From: Chlamydomonas sphaeroides
Lineage: Eukaryota > Chlorophyta > Chlorophyceae > Chlamydomonadales > Chlamydomonadaceae
Assembly: GCA_001662425.1 (NCBI GenBank)
Contig: BDDC01000126.1
Span: 1,075-65,074 of the forward strand
Reading direction: 5' to 3'
Length of the DNA stretch: 64,000 bases
Below the pieces are notes generated by a model that saw only the letters and a list, made by a program, of their open reading frames with translations, was not told the origin of the DNA and made no database searches. Positions 24,506 through 35,955 of this stretch are shown here, in pieces. Every line of letters begins with the position of its first letter. Positions within the stretch are counted from its first letter, which is position 1. The position numbers and the translations under genes are program-made.

Positions 24506-27500
24506 ATGTTCTCGCGGCGCCTTCTGGGCGGTTCCCCTGATTCTTTCAAGCTTATTCTGGAGTATGGACGCGACGCGCAATGGGCCGAACAGCAGGCGCA
24601 GCTTGCGCCTATGCTGGCGTCCCGTCAGGTGCGACCGCACCGACAGCCCACCCTAGGCTGCTCACAAGCTTGTTTTGGATTAGGAGGCGTAGAAGCCGCA
24701 CAGAGGGGCGGGACCAATTTTTGGGCCTGGACACGTCGTTCGTGCTGCCTACCGCACGGGTCCGAGGCCCCGCTGTGCAGCTGCTCCGTGTCTTAACCCA
24801 ACGCACACCCCTTCCCCTCCCCCGACCTCGCTGTCGTACACGGCGCACCCAGGTCCGCCTGCCCATCGCGCTCGCCACCGTGGAGTTCGAATTCAACAGC
24901 GATGAAAGCGAGGCGGTTGTGCTGGAGCGCTTCACGCAGGCCCAGTCGCGCGTGGCCTTTGGTGCGTGGCGCCGGCGCCCCGCCCCTTCACCCCTGCGTC
25001 AACCCCTCCCCCACACCCCTCTCCCCGCGCCCCTCTCCGCGGGCTTCGCAGCCTGCACACGCAGCGGCACCCCCGCACGCCGTAGCCGACATCGCCCAAT
25101 CGCAACCGACCCACATCCCAACCGTCGCCCCGCAGAGCGGCTCGAGGAGCGCATCATCGTGGCGCTCACGCCGCGGTCCGACCCGCAGACCGGCGCCGGC
25201 GTGCGGCTGCGGCTGTCGGTGGCGGCGCTCAGCCCCACGCTGCGATGCCTGCACGCGGCGCGCACCTCGTCGGCGGGTGCGTGGGACTGCGCGCCGCCGG
25301 CCGGGGCGTAGGAGGGCCCTGGGCGGCTACCCTGGGAACGAGCGGCGACGCACGGAGGGGCACGTGCGCCGTGCTCACCTCCTGAGTAGCAAGGCGCGCA
25401 GGACCCGGGAGCGAGGGTCCCGAGGCATGCGGTGCCGGGACGAGGGACCCCCGCCGCCTCGGCGACTGGCTTCCGCCGGCCCACCCACCGCGGACCGCGC
25501 GCGGCCCTGCCCCTGCCACAGGCAATGTGCCCGAAGCGCTGCTCACGGCGCTGCTCAAGCACTGCGACCTCACCGGCGTCTGGAAGCTGCGCGGCGCCGA
25601 GGGCTTCGGCAACTTCTGGTGCAGGTCAGCGCGCGGGGTGCACCGCTGCCTGCCTCTGGCTTGCCCGGCTCCCAGCCAATAAGGCAATGTCGGCCACTCC
25701 CCACGCCAGCCGCCCAAACCCTGCGGTGGCCGTCCCCTTGCCCACGCCCTCCATTGCTCGCCGCACCTGCGCCGCCCTCTTGCCCCCGTGTCCCGCCGCC
25801 AGCTGCTGCGAGGTGCGGTCGTGGCGCAGTGTGGCCAACATGAACCTGTCGGCCTGCGGCCTCGCGTCGCTGCCGGGCGCCATTGGGCAGCTGGCGTCGC
25901 TCCGCATCCTGCGCCTCTCACATAACCGCCTGGCGACGCTGCCGCCCGAGCTGAGCAGCCTGTCGCTGCTCGAGGTGCTGGCGGCCGACCACAACCAGCT
26001 CACCGCGCTGCCGGGTGAGCGCGGGCGCTAGGGGGAGGACTGCCGTCGTCAGCCCCCCGTCCTGCATCACCCTCCTGCCCAACGCGACTAACGCTCCATC
26101 CACCGCCACTTCCACCTTTGCCGTCCCCGCCCCCAGCCGAGCTGCGGCGCTGCTCCGCGCTGCGCCACCTGGAGCTGGAGGGCAACAAACTGGTGGCGCC
26201 GGTGCTGGACCTGCGCGCGCTGCGCTGCCTGGTCAGCCTGCAGCTGCACGGCAACCCGCTCGAGTACCTGCCCGAGCTGTCGCCGGCGGCCGCCCTGCGT
26301 TCGCTGAGCCTGGCCAACGTGCGCATCATGGCGGACGGCGGCTTCACCAGGTGGGCGCACGGCGCTGCTGCATTAGCACTGGAGACAGCGGTGGCGTGTG
26401 CCCGAGTGGCGTGTGCCCGAGTGGCGTGTGCCGAGTGGCGTGTGCCCGAGTGGCGTGTGCCCGGGTGGTGCGTAACTGCATATGGGTGGGGGCCTGGGCG
26501 GCGCAGTGCGGCGCAGTGCGGCGCAGTGCGGGGAGGTGCGGGGAGGTGCGGGGAGGTGTGGCCCGGAGAGGGCAGCCTGGGGGCGGCGGGGCGAGGGCGA
26601 GTGACGTGGCTTGAGGGCAGCGTGGGGAGCACCTGATGGAAGACACCTCCCGCCCGCCTCCCCGGCCGCGCGCAGGTGGGAGGTGGAGGTGTCGGCGCTG
26701 CCCTACATGGCCCGCGGCCACAAGCTGTCGCCGCTGTTCAAGCTGCTGTTCCGCCGGAGCAGCTGCCAGCACCCGCTGCTGGCGGGCGCTCTGGGTGAGC
26801 TCTCACACGCAGGCCGGACCGATCCTTAGTCCACTGCTCCTAGTCCACTGGACACGCAAACACAACTTGAGTCCCCGCCTGCTCGCTACCGCTGCTACTG
26901 CCCAACGCCTTGTGCCACCGCTAGGGTTGCAGGACGGCTTAGAAAAATGGGCCTTCTAACTAAACCAACCTAAGTTTCCACTATAGAACTGTAGAATTAG
27001 AATAGAATTTTGTTGCTATCTTGCTGGCCACTGGGTTTTCTGGGCTGAAACTTTGGGATTACGATAACTGTTCCATATCTAGGAGCTGCATTTGTTTGGA
27101 GTGTCGAGAAACTCACGGGGTATGCCAGAGCCGTGCAGGCCCCGCCGTCCCGGGGTCCCGCCGCCGGCCCCAAAGCACAGTTTGTTCCCTAACGCAGCTG
27201 CAACGCGGCAACAGCTAGCAAAGCGCACCAATGACCACAGCGTCTGGCGCCTGCCGCACGCCACGGGCACAGCGCAGCAGCCCCGCCATTCCCACACTTA
27301 GGCGTCGTCACCCTCGCCGAGCAGCGCCATCATCACCTCCTCGTCGTAAAGCGGCGCACCTCTGTCCAGGGCTCAGTTGTTCTCGCGGACGAAGATGAGC
27401 TTCTCTGCACGCTTCTTGCCCAGCCGGTTGCGGGCCTTGGCGAACAGGTTGCCCCACAGCGACCAGTTGCGCGGCACAGGTGGTGGCTTTCATGCGCAGC

Positions 27501-30500
27501 AGGCGGCCGGCAGCGCTCATTGTACGTCCCTATCAAAGTTTCGTCGGTTCCTACCTCACGCGCTACCTCCGGCTACTCTTGTCGTACGGCACGAACCCGC
27601 GCTGATCCCTCCGTTCTAAGCTCCCAGCCTAAACGCCAGTTTCCGCGCCTTTCTAAGTCTAATATTAGATTCTCATATGAGAATCTAAACGCTTAGATCT
27701 AAATTCTAAGGGGCTTGCAACCCTAGCCACCGCCAACCGCTGCTGTTGCTGTTGCTGCTGCTGCCGCCCTCGCGCCCCGTGTGTGTCACGTGCCCGCCGC
27801 CGCCAGGCCGCATCTCCGAGGACCGCGCCAACTGCGAGCTCATCTCGCGCGAGGAGACCGCCATCCAGCAGCTGGTGCTCATGGCGCTGTCGGAGCAGAC
27901 CGTAGTAGCCGAGCAGGCCTGCCGCACGCTGGGCGCACTTGCGCAGCTCGGGCTGGCAACCGCCAAGAGGTGTGTGGAGGGCACGTGGGGTGGGCCCAGC
28001 GGGCCGCTTTAATGGTCCGGGGCCGTGTTGCGGGCAATGCGTTTGTTGGTGCGGGGGAGGCTGCCGCTGGGAACCGCCGGCTGCCGTTCCTTGCCTAGTA
28101 TGCCGCGTGTTCAAATTCCTCCTGTGTCCGTGACCTCCTGCCCGCCACCCGCCTTTGCCCCCTCGTCAGGCTGCTGGCGCATGACGTGCTGTCCACCATT
28201 GTGACGCTGCTGCGCAGCCCACGCGCCCCCAGCAAGCTGTGCGGCCTCAGCCTTCTCAGCAGCCTGGCGGGCGCCTCGGAGGCGGTGCGTGGCTGGGTGG
28301 CCAGGCGGCCGGGCAGAGGCGCAGAGGCGCCAAGCATAGCCAAGACCCGGACGCCGAGCCGCGACGCGTGCCCACCTTATCCATCACCCGCTTAGCCTCC
28401 CCGCCCGTTCGCCACCCGCTTGCCTCCGCCTGCAGATCGTGTCCGCCGAGCTGCTGACGCCCGAGGTGCTCGGCCTCCTGCAGCAGTGCATCGTCACCCA
28501 GGGGGCCCCGCAGCCCGCGCAGCCGCAGGCCACGGGTAGCCCCGAGCCGCAGCCGTCGGCCGCCGCGCCCGACCCCGAGACCGCCGCGCAGCTGTGCATC
28601 GCCGCGCTCACCGCCCTGGCGGCGCTGGCCTTCTGCCGCGACAACAAGCTGCGCATCCGAGCCGCCGACGGCCTGCTCGATACGCTCGTGGCGCTGGCCA
28701 CAACACAGTCGGAGGCGGCGGCGGCGGCGGCTGCCGCCGCCAGGGTTTTGTCGCCGCGGGCGGCGCAGACCGCCCGGCGCGACAGTCCGCCGCGGCCCGG
28801 CGCGGCGGGGTCCGGCGCGGCGGCGCAGGCTGCCGGCGGCCGCCGCAGCTCGGTGTCGCTTGGCTCCGGCGTGTCGGCGGCGGCGGCGGTATTGGTGAGC
28901 GGCGGCGGCGCCGCCGTCACCGCGCCGATGGCGGTGCCGGGCGCGATGCGAATGCCGATGCGGTCCGCAACCCTGGAGCGACACAGCGACACGGGAGTCG
29001 GCGGCGCGGCCTTCGCGGCGCTGGTCGGCTCGCCGCCGCGGCCGGGGCTGTCGTACGGGGGAACGCCGCCCGGCGGCGGCCTGTCGGGCTCCGGTGGCGG
29101 CGCCGCCAGCCCCGCCCCTGACGGCCAGCCCCGGCTGCTGCACCACTCAGCGTCGACGCCGGAGAACGTCGGCTCCGCCGGGACCAGCGGCGGCGGCGCC
29201 GTTCCCCGCACGCTGTCGCCCGGCCGGATCACCAGCGGCGGCGCCGCCGCCACGGCGGCGATGCCCTCGGGTGTCATGTCGCCGACGTCGCCGACGTCAG
29301 AGGCCGGCGCCGGGCCCGGGGCTGGCGGCGGCGCCGCCGTTAGCCTGCCGCCGGTTATCGCAATGGCGGCGCCGCGGGCGGTGCCCGAGGCGGTGGCGGC
29401 GCGGGACCAGGTCCGGGTGCTGGCGATCAAGGTCCTCGCCATCCTGGGTGCGTACATGTCTGGTGTCGGTGCGAGGACGGCATTGAGCGGGTGGATGGAC
29501 GTGGCGAGTTGGTGGCGGCGCGAGGGCTCTCCAATTCACACGTTGATGCCGCCGTGAACCATCCATGTGGACCTGTCCCGATTAAGTACACACATCCTTC
29601 AAAGCACCCGCCATCCCAACGCTCGGCCTGCAGGCGAGAACGAGGTGGTGGCCAGGGCCGTGGGGCAGCCGCCCATGGCGGGCCGCGGCGTGCGCGTGCT
29701 GGCGCTGGACGGCGGCGGCATGCGGGGCCTGGCGCTGGTGCAGATCATGAGGCACATACAGCGCCTGGCGGGTGGGCTGGGGGCCGTGGGCTGGGCTGGG
29801 TACCGGCAGGGGCTGGCGGCGGCAACGGTCGGGCCGGGGAGTCAGGGAGCACTGTAGCTCGGAGCGCCCGCTAAACCGCTTGTGTCTTTCTCACTCACTC
29901 ACTCGCTCACTCCCGCTCTCGGCCCCCAAAGGCCGGCCGCTGCACACGCTGTTTGACCTGGTGGTTGGCACCTCCACGGGCGCCATCGTGGCTGTCGGGC
30001 TGGGCGTGTTCCACTTCAGCCTGGACCAGTGCGAGGCCATCTACACGGGCCTGGGCCACAAGGTCTTCAACAGGGTGAGACGGGCGCAAGGACGCGGAGG
30101 GAGGGCGAGGCACGGGGCAGGGTGGGAGGGTACGGGGATGGCGAGCGCGCGGGGTGGGGCCGGAGGCATCAAGGTAACGTGGCGAGAAAAGCAGATAAAA
30201 AAGAAGTGAGTCATTGGGTATGTTACAAACGTTCGCACTTACCAATGTAGGTACCAGTAAAGATCAGTTTCTTGGGTGTCGGTAGGTAATCCTGCCTGTC
30301 TCCCGCGCCTGCGACCTCAGGCCGCGGCGCCCTCTGGCGCGCCCACGCGCCGCGAGGAGCTCATCGCCGCCGCCGCCGTCCAGGCGCAGGCCGCCGCTGG
30401 GGCCGCCGCTGGCGCCGCCGCCTCGGCCTCTGCCGCCGCCGCCGCCAGCAGCTCCAGCGGCTGGCGCGACAGCCTGCTGCGGGTCATGCACGGCACCAGC

Positions 30501-33500
30501 ACCTCGCTGAGGCTGGCGGTGTACGGCTTCAAGCACGACGCCAGCACGTTCGAGGAGCTGCTCAAGCAGATGTGCGACATACGCAAGCTGGTGCGTCAGT
30601 CAGTCAGTCAGGCAGGCAGGCAGGCAGAGAAGGACGCGCGGCGTTCTTGTGTTTTGGTTTGCTCTCTAAAACACTTCACAGCCACCCCCGCCCCTACCTC
30701 GCCCTCGCCCCTACCTCGCCCTCGCCCCTGCCTCGCCGCACGCCGCAGGGCTGTGCCGCCAATCAGCTCATCGACGCCGCGGCGCTGGGCGGCCCCAAGG
30801 TGGCGGCGGTGGCCACCCTCGTGTCGGTCAGCCCCATCACACCGCTGGTGTTCACCACGTACGAGCTGCCGCCGGAGCAGGAGGCCGCGGCGGCCGCCAT
30901 GCGCGCCGTGCCCAGCTCAAGCAGGCACCTCATCTGGCAGGCGAGTTCGCGCGGGCCAGGCGCCAGGGCCATGTCCAAACGGCATGTGTGCGTATGCTGG
31001 GTGGGGCCGTCTGTGGTGAGGCTTGTGCTGCGCTCCTGGACCGGGGCTTGGCATGTAGGCATGGGCGGTGCTGGGTCCCTGTGTTGTCCTGTACCGCAGC
31101 CAGGCTGCGTTGCTGGGATGAGGGCCGGGCACGGCACGCTCGCACACGCGTTTGCTGCCTTGAACACGCCTCGTGCTGCCGTACGGTACCGCAGGCCGTA
31201 CGCGCCTCCTCCGCCGCGCCGTACTACCTGGACGACTTCGTGTGCGGCGACGACCGGTACCAGGTGCGTACGGCCGCACGACCCGACCCGCACGGCGCGC
31301 TGCGCCACACGCCCGCCCCTCTCCCCTTACTCCCCGCAGCTCCCGCCCCTCACTCCCTGCCCCCCCAACCCACCCCTCCCGCCCCCAACCAGGACGGCGC
31401 GGCCACCGCCAACAACCCCTCCATCTTGGCGCTGCAGCAAGCCCGGCTGCTGTGGCCGGGATGCCACCTGGAGCTCCTCGTGTCGGTGGGCTGCGGCGCC
31501 GCGCCCAGCGTGCGGCGCGAGCGCGCCGCGCACGCCATGATCGACACGGGCGGCGTGCTGGTGGAGGCCGCCACGTCGCCCGACCGAGCCGACGAGGCGC
31601 TGTCCACACTCGCGCCACTCATGCCGGTGCGGTGTGCTCCCTGGGAAGGGCCGGTGCCGCAGATGGAAGGAGGCGTGGGTGGGAGGGAAAGCGTGGATGG
31701 CGTGCGCCCGGCGCGTGACCTCCGGCGCTCAACCTCTCCGCCCGCGCCTCCTGGGGCCTCGAGGCTACGGCGCCGGTGTCAACTATGCATGACGCTCCCC
31801 GCGGTCGCTTCCCACATCCCCGCATCCTGACATCCCCACGCAGGGCCTGCGCTACTTCCGCTTCCAGCCCGTGCACGAGCGCTGCGCCATGGAGATGGAC
31901 GACGTCAACCCCTCCAACTGGGCAGCGCTGCAGGTGCGGGGGATGGGGGGATGGGAGCGATGGAAGGTCAGGGTAGCGCATGCGCGCTAATGGCGATGCC
32001 GGCGCTCCAACCGCTGCCGTGCCAGGCGCTGCAGCACCTGGGTGGCGTGAGCGGTGTTGATGCCTGCGTGCTGCGTCGTGCTGCGCCCGCGCTACCGGCG
32101 TGGCATGGCGTCGGTCGATTGTTGACAGGCGGTGTGCCGTGTGCTGTGTGCTGTGCGCCGCGTGTCGTGCTGCGCGGCGCAGTGCGCTTTGCTGGCCTCG
32201 ACCATGCTGTGACGTGTGCTGTGCTGTGTGCTGCGCGCTGCAGGCAGCGGTGGACGAGTACTGTGTGGCGCACGCGGCGCGGCTGGAGGAGCTGGCGGGG
32301 CTGCTCGTGGCTGGCATGCCGCCTGAGGGACAGGAGCCGGGCGACGAGGAGGAGCACGACGAGGGCAGCGAGGTCGAGGAGGCGCCCGAGGACCCCTTCG
32401 AGGCGCCGGTGGGCTTGGCGCCGGACGGCTCGCCACTGCCGCGCGTGCCGCGCGTCCGGTGAGGCCGGGGCTGCGACACCGTCTGTCCTTGCTGGGCCTG
32501 CTGGAGGTTTGGATTGTGTGGGTGCCGTTTCGGGGCTGCACCGGCCCCACGCCCTGACTCCAGCCGCGCTCGCCTTGCTCCCGTGGCGTCAGGCTGGGCG
32601 CCAAGCGAGGCTTGGTGGTGGTGGAGGCGCCCTGCCTGCCGCCCGGCACCGCCACCCTGGCGCCCGCAGGCGGCTGGCTGGCGGCGGCGCAGTCGTCGGC
32701 CGAGGCCATGGCGGGCCAGCCCCACCTGCCCCTGGCCAAACGCTGCGACCTCGCCGCCACCGCCGCCGACGCGACGCTGTCCGCGGAGCTGGTGGCCATG
32801 CACGTGCGGTGGCTGGACGAGCAAGAGCGGCTGCGGCAGGCGGCCCAGGCGGAGGCGGAGGCCGAGCGGCGGGAGCTGGCGGAGCAGGAGGCGCGGCAGC
32901 AGGAGCAGGCCGAGGCGGAGGCGGAAGCGGGGCGGGAGCGGGAGCGGGAGCAGCAGGCACAGCGGAGGTCAGCGGAGCGGCCGCAGGCCGCTCCGGCGCA
33001 GGCGCAGCCGACGGTTGCGGCTGGGATGGGCACGTTCCTGGGCATCACGGACGCCGCGGCGCAGGCCGCGGCGGACGAGGACGACGGGGAGGGGCTCCCC
33101 GCTGCCCGCCACATCAGCATCTCCACCGCGGCGGCCGCGGCCGCCGGCTCCGGGGCGCTGATGGGGACATCGCCGATACCATCCGGGCCCAGCCTGCTCT
33201 CCCCACGCAGCGCCAGCTTCAGGCCCTGGTCGTCCAACGCAACCAGCGGCAGGGCGATGGGCGCCGCCGGCAGCGACGCCGGCGCGGCGGCGGCTGGAGC
33301 CGCCGCCAGCGTTGACGGCGCCGGCGTGGTGGTGGCCGCGGCGGCGGCGTCAGTGGCCGACGCCGCGGTTGAGGCGGCGGCGGCCGCCACCAGTACCCCG
33401 TCGGCGGCGCATTCGTCGTCGCTGTTCGACTACTTTTTCGGCGGCTCTTCAGCCACCCGGCGGACCGGCGGCGGCAGCAACAGCTTCACCACGCCACCGC

Positions 33501-35109
33501 CGGCGGCGGCAGGCCCGGCCGCGGCCCAGCCGCCGCAACACGCCCCAGCCGGCGGCGCGGCCGCGCAGCCCACCGAGGCCACCACGCCTCCGCCAGGCAG
33601 AGCGCCGCCGCAGGCCCCTCCAGCACTCACTCCGCTGGGCAGCTCCTTCTCCCTGCCGGTCTGCTCGCCGCCGCACTCTGGCGGAGGCGCGCCACCGCCC
33701 ACGCCGTCTCTATCAGGCGGCCCGGCGGCGGCGCCAGGCTCCTCTGCTCCAGCGGTGCTGCCATCCATGCTGCTGGCGGCACTTCTGCAGGACCTCGCAG
33801 AGGCGGTGGGGATGCTGCATCTCGGCCTGCCGGTGGCGTGGGAGGGGCCCGAGGCCGGTGGCGAGCCGGGCCTGGTGGCGGGCTGGGCTACCGAGGTGGT
33901 CGCGGTCGTGGAGCCAGGTGCGGCACCCGGGGGGTTGCCGCTTGGGCGGCGGCGGCGCACGGGCTGAAAGGCGAGGTGAAGCGCGATTGCGCGTGCCAGG
34001 GAGTGTGGAGCGAAGCGCCATCTGGCTTTGCATGCGGCTTCGAATTTTCATCAATGCCGTCGATAAAGTTTAGCAAGTGGATATCTCGCTGTGCTGTAGA
34101 ACCGAGCAGCCATCAGGCTCCAAGCGGCTGGGCAGTGGCGCCGTACGTGTCCAATGTGGCCCCTCCTCCCCTGACCGCAGGCCCCGACGCTGACCGCATC
34201 CTGGCGGAGCTGGGCCACCCATCGCCTCACCACCTGCAGGGGCACCGGCACCACCAGCACCAGCACGGCAGCGCCCACCTCGGCCAGCCCGGACACGCCC
34301 ACCACCCACACAGCCACCCACACGGCCAAGGCCAAGGCCAAGGCCAAGGCCAAGGCCAAGGCCAGCAGCACGCCACGGCGCCCGGCAGCCAGGGCACCCC
34401 GCAGCTGCGGCCCACCCTGACGGCGCTCTTCGCGGCCGCCCGCGGCGCGCCGCTCGAGTCGCCGCGCTGCCGCACCTACACGCTGCTGGCGCGGCAGGAG
34501 GTGTGGGTCGACGGGGCACCCCTGGCGACGCTGCTGCTGCAGGTGGGCCTCTGCACCGCCTGCCGCACCCGCGCAAGTCAGCGCTCTCCGGCTCGTCCGA
34601 CCCCTTGCATCGCCGGCTTTGCGGCCCCATCCTGCACCCGCCCCGCCCCAAGGCGGCTGCTTGAGCGCTCGGTGCTGCCATGCCGGCCTCCGCAGGTGCG
34701 GTGGCCCGCGTCGCTGCTTCGCGCCTCGGACCTGCCCGCTCTTGCGCCGCAGCTCAGCGGCCTCGTGGTCACGGCCGGGGTGCCGCTGCCGCCGGCGCTC
34801 ACGTCGGGCCTGCTGCAGGCGGGCGTGCGCGCCGTGGTGGCGCCCGCAGGTCCGCAGCCGCAGATGGCGGCGCGGACGCTGCTGTCCGCCCGTAAGAGCA
34901 TCAGCTTTGGCGGCGCAGTGCCGCACCCGCCAACGGCCGAGTCGGGAGCAGGGCCTAATGGTAGTGGAGGGACGGGAGATGCGCTGGCGAGGTTCCTGGC
35001 GGCGTTTGCGGAGGCGCTGGCGGCGGGCGAGAGCGTGGCGGCCGCGCTGGCGGCGGCGGAGGGGCGGCAGCCTGAGCTGCGCGGGGCCGTGGCGTTCCAT
35101 CACCTGTGA
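24506..35109 (+). CDS. pPLAI: LRR-ARM-patatin phospholipase (plant pPLA-I type)
   Basis: Twenty-one exons, all in phase; 1,920 aa: 24506-24628, 24853-24961, 25136-25276, 25522-25624, 25803-26014, 26137-26350, 26676-26794, 27807-27969, 28170-28284, 28436-29447, 29634-29771, 29932-30074, 30321-30590, 30749-30940, 31195-31263, 31393-31626, 31844-31933, 32244-32458, 32593-33917, 34181-34542, 34696-35109. LRRs lie at about 165-300 (MNLSACGLASLPGAIGQLAS, LRILRLSHNRLATLP), armadillo-like helices at 340-770. The patatin domain has DGGGMRG (796-802, oxyanion loop), GTSTG with nucleophile S831, and DGA with D1042. The LRR-ARM-patatin order is that of Arabidopsis phospholipase A I, a galactolipid/phospholipid acyl hydrolase. 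An Ala-rich insert splits the patatin domain (about 870-920), and about 440 Ala/Pro/Ser-rich residues from exon 32593 lengthen the tail. Intron 30941-31194 has a GC donor. Intron 26795-27806 carries a hAT transposon. Confidence 0.94.
26391..26465. repeat. 15-bp minisatellite in pPLA-I intron
   Basis: About five copies of gtggcgtgtgcccga, one copy lacking a base, in intron 26351-26675. Confidence 0.9.
26501..26560. repeat. two adjacent triplicated 10-mers
   Basis: Three copies of gcgcagtgcg followed directly by three copies of gggaggtgcg, in the same pPLA-I intron as the 15-bp minisatellite. The two units share their last four bases, so the second array may have grown from a mutated unit of the first. 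Confidence 0.9.
26914..26921. repeat. left target-site duplication of hAT element (gccaccgc)
   Basis: Eight-base direct repeat immediately outside the left inverted repeat, identical to 27726-27733. Eight bases is the standard hAT target-site duplication length. Confidence 0.93.
27298..27489 (-). pseudogene. hAT transposase C-terminal remnant
   Basis: Minus-strand frame reading PVPRNWSLWGNLFAKARNRL then GKKRAEKLIFVRENN, a stop, and then a further in-frame stretch ending DDEEVMMALL-like acid residues (YDEEVMMALLGEGDDA) before the next stop. The W-S-x-W-G and RNRL...AEKLIF pattern is that of the hAT C-terminal dimerisation region. About 60 codons remain; a stop lies just upstream of the conserved part. 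A pseudogene fragment, not a working enzyme. Confidence 0.85.
27665..27688. repeat. 24-bp perfect palindrome inside the hAT element
   Basis: ttagattctcat followed by its exact reverse complement, about 37 bp inside the right end of the element. Could form a hairpin; possibly a subterminal transposase-binding feature. Confidence 0.95.
27726..27733. repeat. right target-site duplication of hAT element (gccaccgc)
   Basis: Exact copy of 26914-26921, immediately outside the right inverted repeat. Confidence 0.93.
34324..34363. repeat. coding hexanucleotide repeat (Gly-Gln tract)
   Basis: About six and a half copies of ggccaa within pPLA-I exon 34181-34542, encoding alternating Gly-Gln after a His-rich stretch. 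Likely length-polymorphic. Confidence 0.9.
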
Positions 35110-35526
35110 GCTGTGACGCGGTCCGGGGCTGCGAGCGAGCGAGCGAGCGGTCGCCGTGTGGAGTGGGGTGTGTGGGGCGAGGTGGGCTGCGACATGTGTG
35201 AGCGTGTGTACTTGTACTGTGCGCCGTGCAGAGTCTGAGCATGCAACGAGACCCTAGAGAGCCTAGCTAGATGCGGGGTAATGGTGGCGCGGCTAGGTCC
35301 GGCAGGCCTGTGCTTTAAAGAGGGAGACAGGGCGGCCACTGCAGGACAGACGGTCACTGCGTGATTGAGCGGCATGCGGCGATGTAAGTACCGGCTGAGC
35401 CCGATGCCCGCGTCAACGCAGGGCATGTCGCAGGCTTACATGGCATGTTGTAGCGGCCGCGACATGTGCGCTGTGGCCCAAGGGTCGTGAAGGGTCGTGT
35501 CAGAGGTGCATTCTCCTTTGCCGTAG
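35110..35526. other. pPLA-I 3' flank
   Basis: Follows the pPLA-I stop. TGTAA at 35383-35387, 274 bases after the stop, is the usual green-algal polyadenylation signal and the best candidate 3' end. No gene seen. Confidence 0.45.
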
Positions 35527-35822
35527 GGCTCGCTCCAAGCGTCCGGTGGGCACCCGCATTGCATATGCAAAGACCATCTGCACTTGTAAGACATTAAACG
35601 GACCAACTCGCTACAAGGTTTCGCCAAGAGGGCATTCTGTGAGCAAGCTGCCAAATGCTGACGACTACTCGGCTCTGCCGCTGCCCCATGGCTGCCCACC
35701 CCGCAAGTACATCGTCGCTGGTGGTCGCGAGGCCCTGTCTCGTGCAAGTTTCCGTGGCAAATCGCGTCATATCGCGGCCTGCGCCGGCCAGCGTCGCGGT
35801 CTGCCGCGCCGTGAGCGCCCAG
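35527..35822 (+). other. possible exon of unknown gene
   Basis: Open for 98 codons between an acceptor-like tttgccgtag and a donor-like ag/gtatgc, with reasonable codon content (for example TRIAYAKTICTCK, PRKYIVAGG). Its end phase cannot be joined directly to the exon at 35956 of the next gene, so whether it belongs to that gene is unresolved. No family recognised. Confidence 0.25.
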
Positions 35823-35955
35823 GTATGCCACCCACATACAGCTGTTAATTATGGCCTGGAATACGGGTCGATCCGTTAAGGTCATCGAGCGACGGTCCAA
35901 AAGTTGCCTGACTGACGCGACTCTTGACATTCCGCCTCCATGCCTGCGCTCCCAG

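Larger units (their letters stand above)
26922..27725 (-). mobile_element. hAT-family DNA transposon, 804 bp, non-autonomous, in pPLA-I intron
   Basis: Ends are inverted repeats starting TAGGGTTGCA on both sides (26922-26931 and the complement of 27716-27725), perfect for ten bases and then partly matching (both contain CTTAGAA shortly inside). Flanked by the 8-bp direct repeat gccaccgc. Inside, on the minus strand, is a remnant of the transposase C-terminus. The element is more AT-rich than the host intron. Without element and one duplication the intron would be about 200 bp, like its neighbours. The transposase is too short to be active, so mobility would need an autonomous relative elsewhere. 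Confidence 0.93.

Noticed and set aside
28384..29457. 357-codon minus-strand open frame opposite the pPLA-I ARM exon
   Set aside because: Antisense shadow; the plus-strand exon is phased with conserved exons on both sides.
35546..35848. Considered as a ribosomal-protein-like small gene because of its Lys/Arg-rich reading
   Set aside because: No ribosomal protein family motif could be matched; kept only as a low-confidence possible exon.
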